Under the pieces are notes generated by a model. That model was not told the origin of the DNA and ran no database searches. It worked only from the letters and a program-made list of their open reading frames with translations. The position numbers were made by a program, and so were the translations under genes. Shown here piece by piece: positions 10,603 through 18,529 of a stretch of 64,000 nt of DNA. The stretch is from positions 62,001 to 126,000 of the forward strand of contig NZ_FOBF01000012.1 of the NCBI RefSeq assembly GCF_900109355.1, read 5' to 3'. The DNA is from Nonomuraea pusilla. GTDB taxonomy: Bacteria > Actinomycetota > Actinomycetes > Streptosporangiales > Streptosporangiaceae. Position 1 is the first letter of the stretch; every line of letters starts with the position of its first letter.

Positions 10603-11382
10603 GTGACTCAGCGTAAGCGGATCGACTCCTGGTTGTCCGACATGGACGGCGTTCTCGTCCACGAGGGACGGCCGATCCCCGGTGCGGACGAATTCATCAA
10701 ACGGCTCAGCGAGTCGGGCAAGCCCTTCCGCGTCCTGACCAACAACTCGATCTACACCCAGCGCGACCTGTCCGTGCGGCTCGCCGCGGCCGGGCTCGAC
10801 GTCCCTCCCGCCTCCATCTGGACCTCCGCCCTGGCCACCGCCCAGTTCCTCGACGACCAGCGGCCCGGCGGCTCGGCGTACGTGATCGGCGAGGCCGGGC
10901 TCACCACCGCGCTGCACGAGGTCGGCTACGTCCTCACCGACCTCGACCCCGACTACGTGGTGCTCGGCGAGACCCGCACCTACAGCTTCACCCAGATCAC
11001 CCGCGCCATCCGGCTGATCGAGGGCGGCGCCCGCTTCATCGCCACCAACCCCGACCCCGTCGGCCCGTCCACCGAGGGCTCGCTGCCCGCCTGCGGCGCC
11101 GTCGCCGCGCTCATCACCAAGGCCACCGGCGTCGCCCCCTACTTCGTCGGCAAGCCCAACCCCCGCATGATGCGCAGCGCGCTCAACGCCATCGAGGGCC
11201 ACAGCGAGACCACCGCGATGATCGGCGACCGCATGGACACCGACATCGTCTCCGGCATGGAGGCGGGGCTGTTCACCATCCTGGTCCTGACCGGCGTCAC
11301 CCAGCGGGAGCAGATCGAGCGTTTCCCCTACCGGCCGTCGCTCGTCGTCGAATCCGTGGCCGACCTGATCGACCTCGTCTGA
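10603..11382 (+). CDS. HAD-IIA family hydrolase (NagD-like)
   Basis: A 259-residue phosphatase of the HAD-IIA subclass: nucleophile loop SDMDGVLVHEG at about residues 10-20, motif II VLTNNS near 45, and motif IV MIGDRMDTDI near 205, preceded by the C2 cap with FIATNPDPVGPSTEG and GKPNPRMM. The GTG start at 10603 is the only in-frame start just before the conserved N-terminus. Relatives include NagD and p-nitrophenyl/sugar phosphatases; the substrate is unknown. Confidence 0.88.
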   Translation: MTQRKRIDSWLSDMDGVLVHEGRPIPGADEFIKRLSESGKPFRVLTNNSIYTQRDLSVRLAAAGLDVPPASIWTSALATAQFLDDQRPGGSAYVIGEAGLTTALHEVGYVLTDLDPDYVVLGETRTYSFTQITRAIRLIEGGARFIATNPDPVGPSTEGSLPACGAVAALITKATGVAPYFVGKPNPRMMRSALNAIEGHSETTAMIGDRMDTDIVSGMEAGLFTILVLTGVTQREQIERFPYRPSLVVESVADLIDLV

Positions 11383-11478
11383 GCCGCCGGCGGACGGGCC
11401 GTCGCGGACGGGGCCTGTAGCGGGGCGGGCCTCCGGAACCTGACAGGGCCCGGCAGGATTCCCTGCGACACTCGTCCC

Positions 11479-12105
11479 ATGACCCGTATCTACCTGGAGG
11501 AAGGCCCGAAGAAGGTCTTCGCCTGCTCGATCGACTGGCCCGGCTGGTGCCGCGTCGCCAAGGGCGAGGAGGTCGCCGTCGGCCTGCTCATGGAGTACGC
11601 GCCGCGCTACCGGGCCGTCGCCGACCGCGCCGGGCTGCCGTTCGCGCCCGGCGACCCCGTGATCGTGGCGCGGGTGCCGGGCGACGCCACCACCGACTTC
11701 GGCGCCCCCGGCGTCGTTCCCGGCCTCGACCTGGAGCCGATCGACGCCGGCGAGGCGGAGCGGCAGGTGCGGCTGCTGCGGGCCGCCTGGGAGCTGTTCG
11801 ACGAGGTGGCCGCGGTCTCGCCGGAGGAACTGCGCAAGGGGCCGAGGGGCGGCGGTCGCGACCTGTCCAAGGTCGTGGACCACGTGCAGGAGGCCGAGCG
11901 GTCGTACGCGCGGAAGTCGGGGGTGCGGCACCGGCCGTACGCGTCGAGGGAGGACCGCGACGCCATGCGCGCCGAGCTGGCCGGCGTGCTGGCCCGCCCG
12001 TGGGAGCCGCCGCTGGAGCAGGGCTGGCCGCCCCGCTACGCGCTGCGCCGCGCCGCCTGGCACGTCGTCGACCACCTGTGGGAGATCGAGGACCGCTCCC
12101 GCTAA
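11479..12105 (+). CDS. Conserved hypothetical protein, DinB/YfiT-like helical C-terminus
   Basis: A 208-residue protein. The first half is not recognisable. The second half is helical with DHVQEAERSYARKSG and WHVVDHLWEIEDR, spaced like the histidine metal ligands of DinB/YfiT four-helix-bundle proteins. That similarity is my reading of the pattern. Its TAA overlaps the stop of the convergent NUDIX gene by 4 nt. Confidence 0.7.
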   Translation: MTRIYLEEGPKKVFACSIDWPGWCRVAKGEEVAVGLLMEYAPRYRAVADRAGLPFAPGDPVIVARVPGDATTDFGAPGVVPGLDLEPIDAGEAERQVRLLRAAWELFDEVAAVSPEELRKGPRGGGRDLSKVVDHVQEAERSYARKSGVRHRPYASREDRDAMRAELAGVLARPWEPPLEQGWPPRYALRRAAWHVVDHLWEIEDRSR

Positions 12106-12554
12106 CCCGGCACGGGTGCGATCAGGCGGGGGAGTGTCGCGATGTGCGCCGACAGGTACGCCGCCACCGCCTCGGGGACGAGGTGCCGCGAGGTGATCTC
12201 GGTCTCCCGCAGCGGCACCCGCTCCACCTCGTACAGGCCCCTGGCCGGGTCCTCGAACTCCGGCCCGTGGCGCAGCCCCGGGTCCATCGTCAGCAAGCGG
12301 CAACCGTACACGTGCTGTGTCTTGACGCCCCCCTGCCAGGCGTATGTGACCGTGGTGAGCGGGGTGACCGAGGCGACCGTCGCACCGAGCTCCTCCAGCA
12401 TCTCCCTGCGCAGGGTCTGCTCCAGGGACCCGTCCTCAGGCTCGACGTGGCCTCCGGGCACCGACCAGTAGACGGCCCGGCCCGGCACCGTGCGCCGGAA
12501 GAGGACGAGGCGCTCGTCGTGGTCGAGGAGGACGCCGCGGACGCTGGGTCGCAT
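12102..12554 (-). CDS. NUDIX hydrolase
   Basis: A 150-residue single-domain NUDIX protein. The NUDIX box begins GGHVEPEDGSLEQTLRRE and ends EELG (about residues 34-56), one residue longer than the strict GX5EX7REUXEEXGU pattern, a variant seen in other actinomycete members. The substrate is a nucleoside diphosphate linked to some other moiety, not predictable here. ATG at 12554. Its 3' end overlaps the convergent gene at 12105. Confidence 0.85.
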   Translation of the reverse strand: MRPSVRGVLLDHDERLVLFRRTVPGRAVYWSVPGGHVEPEDGSLEQTLRREMLEELGATVASVTPLTTVTYAWQGGVKTQHVYGCRLLTMDPGLRHGPEFEDPARGLYEVERVPLRETEITSRHLVPEAVAAYLSAHIATLPRLIAPVPG

Positions 12555-12598
12555 GCGGACACCCTATTTGACCAGTACGTCCTTCCGGTAGCCTAACC

Positions 12599-12610
12599 TA
12601 CGGTACCGTA
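12599..12610. promoter_or_regulatory. Perfect palindromic operator upstream of acyl-ACP desaturase
   Basis: TACGGTACCGTA is a perfect 12-bp palindrome 21 nt before the desaturase ATG. A TTGACC at 12568-12573 lies upstream as a possible -35 box, with TAGCCT or CCTAAC as weak -10 candidates, so the palindrome would overlap the transcription start. Fatty-acid desaturase genes are commonly controlled by TetR-family repressors at such sites (family knowledge); the regulator is not in the window. Confidence 0.5.
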
Positions 12611-12631
12611 ACCTGAAAGGGAAGATCTTTT

Positions 12632-13561
12632 ATGGCGATGTCTCAGACGGAGCTGCTGCACGAGCTCGAACCCGTCGTCGCAGGCGAGCTCGACCGCCAT
12701 CACGCCATGGCCAAGGAGTGGTTCCCGCACGAGTACATCCCGTGGAGCGAAGGCCGCGACTTCGACGGCATCTACGGGGGGCAGCCGTGGCAGGACAGCG
12801 ACTCGAAGATCCCCGAGGCCGCCCGCATCTCCCTCGTCGTCAACCTCCTCACCGAGGACAACCTCCCCAGCTACCACCACGAGATCGCCAGCACCTTCGG
12901 CCGCGACGGCGCGTGGGGCACCTGGGTGCACCGCTGGACCGCCGAGGAGGACCGCCACGGCACCGCCATCCGCGACTACCTGACCGTCACCCGCGCGGTC
13001 GACCCCGTCGCGCTCGAACGCGCCCGCATGGCCCACATGGAGCAGGGCTTCATCACCGACTACCGCACGATGCTGCAGCAGCTCGCGTACGTCTCCTTCC
13101 AGGAGCTGGCCACCCGCATCGCCCACCGCAACACCGGCAAGGCGTCCGGCGACGAGGGCTGCGAGCGCCTGCTCGCCAGGATCGCCGCCGACGAGAACCT
13201 GCACATGCTCTTCTACCGCAACCTGCTCAAGGCGGCCTTCGAGCTCGACCCCAACCAGACCATGCGGGCCGTCACCGACGTCGTCACCACCTTCCAGATG
13301 CCCGGCCAGGGCATGTCGGGCTTCGCCCGCAAGGCCATGATCATCGCCAATGAGGGCATCTACGACCTGCGCCTCCACCTCGACGACGTGCTCATGCCCG
13401 TGCTGCGCCAGTGGTCGGTGTTCGACAAGACCGGGCTCGACGCCGACGGCGAGCGCGCCCGCGAGGAGCTCGCCGCGTTCCTGGCCAAGACCGAGACGAC
13501 GGCCACGAGGTTCGTCGAGCGCAGGGAGGAGCGCCGGGCCAGGGCAGCCGACATGAGATGA
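12632..13561 (+). CDS. Acyl-[acyl-carrier-protein] desaturase (FA_desaturase_2, DesA-like)
   Basis: A 309-residue soluble di-iron desaturase. The iron ligands appear in a helical bundle: E in TEDNLPSYHHEI, EEDRHG (about residues 107-112), E in FQELATR, and DENLHM near 190. The family introduces a cis double bond into acyl-ACP for unsaturated membrane lipids. ATG at 12632 follows AAAGGGA at 8-9 nt. It is preceded by a palindromic operator and followed after 3 nt by an ABC1-kinase gene, so the two may be cotranscribed. Confidence 0.9.
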   Translation: MAMSQTELLHELEPVVAGELDRHHAMAKEWFPHEYIPWSEGRDFDGIYGGQPWQDSDSKIPEAARISLVVNLLTEDNLPSYHHEIASTFGRDGAWGTWVHRWTAEEDRHGTAIRDYLTVTRAVDPVALERARMAHMEQGFITDYRTMLQQLAYVSFQELATRIAHRNTGKASGDEGCERLLARIAADENLHMLFYRNLLKAAFELDPNQTMRAVTDVVTTFQMPGQGMSGFARKAMIIANEGIYDLRLHLDDVLMPVLRQWSVFDKTGLDADGERAREELAAFLAKTETTATRFVERREERRARAADMR

Positions 13562-13564
13562 TCC

Positions 13565-15544
13565 GTGCCCGTGGACCTACCCCTCGGGCTGGCGCTCTCC
13601 GTCACCGCGCTGCTGATGATCCTCGCACTGGCCGCGGTGACGCGGCGGCTGCTCGGCGTACGGCTCGGCGTGGTCAGGACCTTCCTGGCCGCGCTGCTCG
13701 CCTTCGCGCTCGCCCCGCCGATGCTCTCGCCGATACTCGACAGCTTCCGGGGCGTCGGCACGGGCGCCGACCCCGGCATCGGGCCGATGTGGCTGCTGTT
13801 CCTCGTCGTCATGTGCGTGGTGCTCATCCCCATGGTGATCCTCGTGCTGGCCGAGGCGCTGGTGCCGCCGGGCTCCGTCCCCGGCCCGCTGGAGGCGTTC
13901 CGCTCCTTACGCGGACGGGTGCGGCGAGGGCGGCGCTACTCGCAGATCACGCGGATCGCCATCAGGCACGGCCTCGGGCCGTACCTCAGGGGCAGGGGAG
14001 ACCGGCCCGAGGACCGCACCGCCACGGTGCGCCTGGCCACCTCGCTGCGCCAGGCGCTCGACGAGGGCGGCGTCACCTTCGTCAAGCTCGGCCAGGTGCT
14101 GTCCACCCGGCGCGACCTGCTGCCGCCCGACTTCGCCGACGAGCTCGGGCGCCTGCAGGACCAGGTGGCGCCCGCGCCGTGGGAGCAGGTCGAGCCGGTG
14201 CTCGCCGCCGAACTGGGCGGGCCCGTCGAGGAGGTCTTCGCCGCGTTCGACCGCGTGCCGCTGGCCGCCGCCTCGATCGCCCAGGCCTACACCGCCCGCC
14301 TGCACTCCGGCGAGGACGTCGTGGTCAAGGTGCAGCGGCCCGGCATCGGGACCGTCGTCGCCAGGGACCTCGACATCGTCAGGAGGCTGGCCGCCACGCT
14401 GGAGTCCAGGACCCGCTGGGGCCGCTCGCTCGGCCTGCGCGTCCTGGCCGACGGGTTCGCCGCCGCCATCACGGAGGAACTGGACTTCCGGATCGAGGCG
14501 GCCAACATGGCGGCCGTCGCCGCCTCCGCCGGAGACGGCGCGGTCCACCCCGTCACCTACCCCGTCCCGTTCACCGGCCTGTGCACCGGACGCGTGCTCG
14601 TCATGCAGCGCCTGTCCGGCAGGCCGGTCACCGCCGCCTCGCCCGAGCAGGGCCCGAGGCTCGCCCGCGACCTGCTCGACTGCCTGCTCAGGCAGATCCT
14701 CGTCGAGGGCGTCTTCCACGCCGACCCCCACCCCGGCAACCTCATGATGCTCGACGACGGTACCCTCGGCCTGCTCGACTTCGGCTCCGTCGGACGCCTC
14801 GACGCCTCCGTGCGCGCCGCGCTGCAGCGCTTCCTGTTCGCCATGAACAGGCAGGACCCCCTCGGCGTCACCGACGCCCTGCTGGAGGTCGTGCCGAGGC
14901 CCGAGGAGATCGACGAGCCCGCGCTCGAACGCGCGCTCGGCCAGTTCATGGCCAGGCACCTCGGGCCCGGCATGAACAGCGTCCAGATGTTCACCGACCT
15001 GTTCAGGATCGTCTCCGTCCACGGGCTGTCCGTCCCGCCCGAGGTGGCCGCGGTCTTCCGCGCGCTGGCCACCCTGGAGGGCACCCTGGTCAGGCTGTCG
15101 CCCGGGTTCGACCTGATCGGCGAGGCCCGCGCGTTCGCCGACCGGTACCTCGCCGCGCAGGTCGCGCCCGGCACCGTCAAGGAGGCCGTCACGCAGGAGC
15201 TCACCGCGCTCCTGCCGACGCTGCGCCGCCTGCCCCGCCGGGTCGAGCGCATCGCCAGCGCCGCCGAGCACGGCCGGCTCGCCCTGAGCGTGCGGCTCCT
15301 CGCCGACGAACGCGACCGCCGCTACCTCACCGGGCTGGTCCACCAGGTGCTCCTCACCGTGCTCGGCGCCACCGCCGGGCTGATGGCGGTGCTCCTGCTC
15401 GGTGTCGAAGGCGGCCCGCGCGTGACGAGCACGACCACGCTCTTCCAGCTCATCGGCTACAACCTGCTGGTGATCTGCGCGATCCTCGTGCTGCGCGTGC
15501 TCATCCTCGTCTTCCGCCGCCCCCGCGACGGCGGCGCCGCCTGA
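13565..15544 (+). CDS. ABC1/UbiB-family atypical kinase, membrane protein
   Basis: A 659-residue protein. Two or three transmembrane segments occupy about residues 7-95. An ABC1/ADCK domain follows with the signature VKLGQVLSTRRDLLPPDFADEL (about 176-197), AAASIAQAYTARLHSGEDVVVKVQRPG (P-loop-like and lysine, about 236-262), the catalytic HADPHPGN near 386 and DFGSVG near 403. Two further membrane segments close the C-terminus. UbiB/ADCK proteins act in isoprenoid quinone and lipid homeostasis. GTG start at 13565, 3 nt after the desaturase stop. Confidence 0.88.
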   Translation: MPVDLPLGLALSVTALLMILALAAVTRRLLGVRLGVVRTFLAALLAFALAPPMLSPILDSFRGVGTGADPGIGPMWLLFLVVMCVVLIPMVILVLAEALVPPGSVPGPLEAFRSLRGRVRRGRRYSQITRIAIRHGLGPYLRGRGDRPEDRTATVRLATSLRQALDEGGVTFVKLGQVLSTRRDLLPPDFADELGRLQDQVAPAPWEQVEPVLAAELGGPVEEVFAAFDRVPLAAASIAQAYTARLHSGEDVVVKVQRPGIGTVVARDLDIVRRLAATLESRTRWGRSLGLRVLADGFAAAITEELDFRIEAANMAAVAASAGDGAVHPVTYPVPFTGLCTGRVLVMQRLSGRPVTAASPEQGPRLARDLLDCLLRQILVEGVFHADPHPGNLMMLDDGTLGLLDFGSVGRLDASVRAALQRFLFAMNRQDPLGVTDALLEVVPRPEEIDEPALERALGQFMARHLGPGMNSVQMFTDLFRIVSVHGLSVPPEVAAVFRALATLEGTLVRLSPGFDLIGEARAFADRYLAAQVAPGTVKEAVTQELTALLPTLRRLPRRVERIASAAEHGRLALSVRLLADERDRRYLTGLVHQVLLTVLGATAGLMAVLLLGVEGGPRVTSTTTLFQLIGYNLLVICAILVLRVLILVFRRPRDGGAA

Positions 15545-15756
15545 CCTCTCACGCTTCCTGAGGTCCCGGAGTTAGACGCGGGACGGCTGGGGCAGCACAA
15601 GCCGGTGACTCCCCATGCCAGGCCCGATCACGGACGCCCTTGCTCCCCGTGGCGCGCGAGGTTCATCCCTAGTGCGCCTCTTGACCAGCAGCTGGTCTTG
15701 GACATCCACGGCATCGGGCAGTTTTCCGCTAACACCGAGCCCCATGGGAGTAGAGG
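15545..15756. other. Intergenic stretch, no gene recognised
   Basis: I see no credible coding sequence in these 212 bases. It contains ACCAGC-A-GCTGGT at 15684-15696, a perfect 13-bp inverted repeat about 60 nt before the next start, which may be an operator or a small hairpin. Confidence 0.3.
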
Positions 15757-16509
15757 GTGAAAATCACCGGAATCGCCGCCAGCCTCCACGCGGGATCGTT
15801 CATCAACAGACTGCTGGACGCGGCGGGCGGCGAGCTGCCCGTGGGCGTGCGCCTCACCCGCTGGGACGGGCTCCGCGACATCCCGCCGTACGTCCCGCCG
15901 CACGCCGCGGGGCGGCCGCCGGAGCCGGTGCGCGACCTCGTCCGGGCCGTCGCCGGGTGCGACGGCGTCCTGCTGACCGCGCCCGAGCACAGCCTGCTGC
16001 CCGCCGAGCTGGCCCACGCCCTGGACTGGCTGACCGCCGCCGGCGAGCTGTCCGGCAGGCACGTCGCGGTCATGAGCGCGAGCGCGCGGGCCTGCGGCGC
16101 GATGTGGGCGCAGGCGGAGCTGTACAAGCGGCTGCTGGCGGCGGGCGCGGTGGTGATGGGCGGCGAGCTGGTGATCTCGCCCGACTGCCGCCACTTCGAG
16201 GACGACGGGCGCCTCGCGCCGTCGTACCTGCGTGACCAGGTGGTCGCGGTGCTCGCCCAGCTCTGCCCGGCCCCCGTCCACGCGCGCCTCCACGTGCCCG
16301 AGCCTGCGCCGGGGGCCGTGCCCGCGTCGGTGCGTGAGACTGTGTGCGAGCCGGTGCGTGAGCCGGTGCGTGAGACCGTGTGCGAGCCGGCCGCGATGGC
16401 CGTGCCGATCGCTGGGCCGATCGCTGGGCCGCTGGCCGTGCCGCTCGCCGTGCCGCTCGCCGTGCGCGAGCGTGCCCCTCTGGTGCGCGAGCCCGCCCTG
16501 TCCCGCTGA
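15757..16509 (+). CDS. NADPH-dependent FMN reductase-like flavodoxin-fold protein with repetitive C-terminal tail
   Basis: A 250-residue protein. Residues 1-170 fit the NADPH-dependent FMN/quinone reductase fold: an N-terminal MKITGIAASLHAGSFINRLL phosphate loop, AVAGCDGVLLTAPEHSLLPAELAHALDWL near 65-95 and a following AVMSASARACGAMWAQ segment. Several key glycines of the classical GSLR/PEYN motifs are replaced. From about residue 185 the protein becomes a low-complexity tail of repeated RETVCEP/VREP and PIAGPIAGPLAVPLAV units, encoded by short tandem DNA repeats. GTG start at 15757 behind GGAG. Confidence 0.7.
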   Translation: MKITGIAASLHAGSFINRLLDAAGGELPVGVRLTRWDGLRDIPPYVPPHAAGRPPEPVRDLVRAVAGCDGVLLTAPEHSLLPAELAHALDWLTAAGELSGRHVAVMSASARACGAMWAQAELYKRLLAAGAVVMGGELVISPDCRHFEDDGRLAPSYLRDQVVAVLAQLCPAPVHARLHVPEPAPGAVPASVRETVCEPVREPVRETVCEPAAMAVPIAGPIAGPLAVPLAVPLAVRERAPLVREPALSR

Positions 16510-16520
16510 GCCCTGGCGGG

Positions 16521-16928
16521 TCAGAACTCCCTGCGCAGGCGCTTGACGTCGGAGCGGTGCTTCTTGGCGGCGATGCGCCGCTCCACCGCGCCCCTGCTCG
16601 GCTTCGTCGGACGCCGCCGCTTCGGCGGCGGCGCGATCGCCTCGCGCAGCCGCTGCGCCAGCCGGTGCTCGGCCGCCTCCCTGTTGCGCAGCTGGGAGCG
16701 GTACTCCGACGCGACGACCGTGATGGTCGCCGCGCCCAGCCGCTCCAGCGCGCGGGCCTTGAGCACCGGGGGCAGCGCCGTGCTGGCCGCCACGTCGAAC
16801 ACCAGCTCCACCCGGCTGTCGGTGGTGTTGACGCCCTGCCCGCCCGGGCCGGACGAGCGTGAGAAACGCCAGACGAGCTCGGCGTCGGGGATGACGACGG
16901 CGTCGTTGACGACCAGCGGGCCGGGCAT
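16521..16928 (-). CDS. arfB: Alternative ribosome-rescue factor / aminoacyl-tRNA hydrolase (ArfB family)
   Basis: A 135-residue protein with the class-I release-factor-like GPGGQGVN motif (about residues 26-33) and a basic C-terminal tail rich in Lys/Arg (PPPKRRRPTKPSRGAVERRIAAKKHRS). This architecture matches ArfB (YaeJ), which hydrolyses peptidyl-tRNA on stalled ribosomes with its tail in the mRNA channel. I chose the ATG at 16928, with AGGAG 8 nt upstream, over a longer in-frame extension. Confidence 0.9.
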   Translation of the reverse strand: MPGPLVVNDAVVIPDAELVWRFSRSSGPGGQGVNTTDSRVELVFDVAASTALPPVLKARALERLGAATITVVASEYRSQLRNREAAEHRLAQRLREAIAPPPKRRRPTKPSRGAVERRIAAKKHRSDVKRLRREF

Positions 16929-17062
16929 GGGAGTGCGCTCCTGTTCGCGTCGCGGATATCGCGTATGTCTTCTGCCACCGTATCCGGGCGGGGTGGGCCC
17001 GCCGCAACGGCATTTCCCTGCCAAGATGGTCGATCATCCGGTACGGGAGGGGAAGGGGCGCC

Positions 17063-17881
17063 GTGGGCGGCATCGTCGGCGTGCACGGGATCGGCAAGTA
17101 CGGCTACTACCTGGACGCGGGAGGGTCGGCCGGAGGCGCGGCCGAGGCCATGCGGCTCAAGTGGGACCGTTACCTGCGGGCGGGGCTCGGCGGGGAGGCC
17201 AGGCCGTACTTCAGCGAGATCGCCTTCTACGCCCACCACCTCCGCGAGGGGCAGCAGACGGGCGGCCCCAGGACGCGGGCGGCGGCGGAGGAGGCCACGC
17301 AGCGCGTCCTCGTCGAGTGGGCGAGGAACCTCGGGGTGGGCGAGCACGTCACCGGCGCGCTGAAGTCGTTCACCGGCTGGCTGCTCGGCAGGCTCGACGC
17401 GCGCTCGGCGGCGTTCGCCGAGCTGTTCGCGCCCGAGGTGGCGGTGTACCTGACCGACCAGGCGCGGCGCGAGCGGGCCCGCCAGGCGGTGGCCGACACC
17501 ATCCGCAGGCGCGAGCCCTCGGTGGTGGTCGCGCACTCGCTCGGCAGCGTCGTCACCTACGAGGCCCTGTGGGCCAACCCCGAGCTGCGGGTGGACCTCC
17601 TCGTCACCCTCGGCAGCCCGCTCGGCATGCGCAACGTCGTCTTCGAGCGCCTGCTGCCCGCCCCGGTCGACGGGCGGGGCGAGCGGCCGAAGGGGGTCGC
17701 CCGCTGGGTGAACATCGCCGACAAGGACGACATCGCGGCCATACCCCCCGATCTGCGTGAAAGTTTCGCCGGCGTGGACGTCGAGGAACTGGTCAACCTC
17801 GACTGGATCGACTTCCACACGGTCGAGAAATACCTGGGCTGCCCCGCGCTCGATCCGCATCTGCGACCATTCCTCGTATGA
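17063..17881 (+). CDS. Alpha/beta-hydrolase-like protein, lipase-type nucleophile elbow
   Basis: A 272-residue protein with an N-terminal GIVGVHGIGKYG segment resembling the oxyanion-hole HG of alpha/beta hydrolases and a nucleophile elbow AHSLGSVV (about residues 158-165). LVTLGSPLG follows, as in lipases and PGAP1-like proteins. D and H candidates are present late (NIADKDDIAA, WIDFHTV). No signal peptide. GTG start at 17063 behind a purine-rich GGAGGGGAAGGGG. Its TGA overlaps the next ATG (ATGA). Substrate unknown. Confidence 0.75.
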   Translation: MGGIVGVHGIGKYGYYLDAGGSAGGAAEAMRLKWDRYLRAGLGGEARPYFSEIAFYAHHLREGQQTGGPRTRAAAEEATQRVLVEWARNLGVGEHVTGALKSFTGWLLGRLDARSAAFAELFAPEVAVYLTDQARRERARQAVADTIRRREPSVVVAHSLGSVVTYEALWANPELRVDLLVTLGSPLGMRNVVFERLLPAPVDGRGERPKGVARWVNIADKDDIAAIPPDLRESFAGVDVEELVNLDWIDFHTVEKYLGCPALDPHLRPFLV

Positions 17882-18483
17882 CGTGGATTGTCTTCGACTA
17901 CGGCAGCGTCCTGTCCCTGCACCAGCCCGAGTCCGACGCCGACGCGATGGCGCGGGCGGTGGGCGCGGAGCCTGAGGCGTTCAAGCGCGCCTACTGGGAG
18001 CACCGGCTGGAGTTCGACCGGGCCGCGCTCACGCCGGCCGCGTACTGGTCGGCGGTGCTGGGCAGGCCCGCGGCCGCGGCCGAGGTGGCCCGCCTGGTCG
18101 CCATGGACATCGCGAGCTGGGCCTACCCCGACGAGGGCACCGTCGCCATCCTCGGCGAGCTGCTCGACGCGGGCGACGACGTGGCGCTGCTGTCCAACGC
18201 CCCCGTCTGCATCGCCGACGGCCTGGACGAGCTGCCGTGGGTCAGGTCCATCGCGCGGCGCTTCTACAGCGGCAGGATGGGCCTGGTGAAGCCCGACAGG
18301 GAGATCTTCGACGAGCTCGCCCGCGAGCTGGAGACCCACCCGTCCGAGATCGTCTTCATCGACGACCGCGCCGAGAACGTCAAGGGGGCCGAGGAGGCCG
18401 GCATGACCGGCATCCACTTCACCGGCGCCCCCGCCCTGCGCGAGTCGCTGCGGTCGGTGCGGCTGGCCGCCCAGGAGCCCTGA
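17878..18483 (+). CDS. HAD-IA family hydrolase
   Basis: A 201-residue HAD phosphatase. Motif I is IVFDYGSVLS (residues 4-13), motif II is LLSNAP near 106, motif III is the lysine in GLVKPDREIFDEL near 140, and motif IV is IVFIDDRAENVKGAEEAG near 157. The small alpha cap fits HAD-IA. ATG at 17878 overlaps the upstream TGA, so translation is coupled to the alpha/beta-hydrolase gene. Substrate not predictable. Confidence 0.85.
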   Translation: MTWIVFDYGSVLSLHQPESDADAMARAVGAEPEAFKRAYWEHRLEFDRAALTPAAYWSAVLGRPAAAAEVARLVAMDIASWAYPDEGTVAILGELLDAGDDVALLSNAPVCIADGLDELPWVRSIARRFYSGRMGLVKPDREIFDELARELETHPSEIVFIDDRAENVKGAEEAGMTGIHFTGAPALRESLRSVRLAAQEP

Positions 18484-18529
18484 CGCCGCGACCCGCGGGA
18501 TGTCAGAGCCGTGATCTAGGGTGGCGCGG

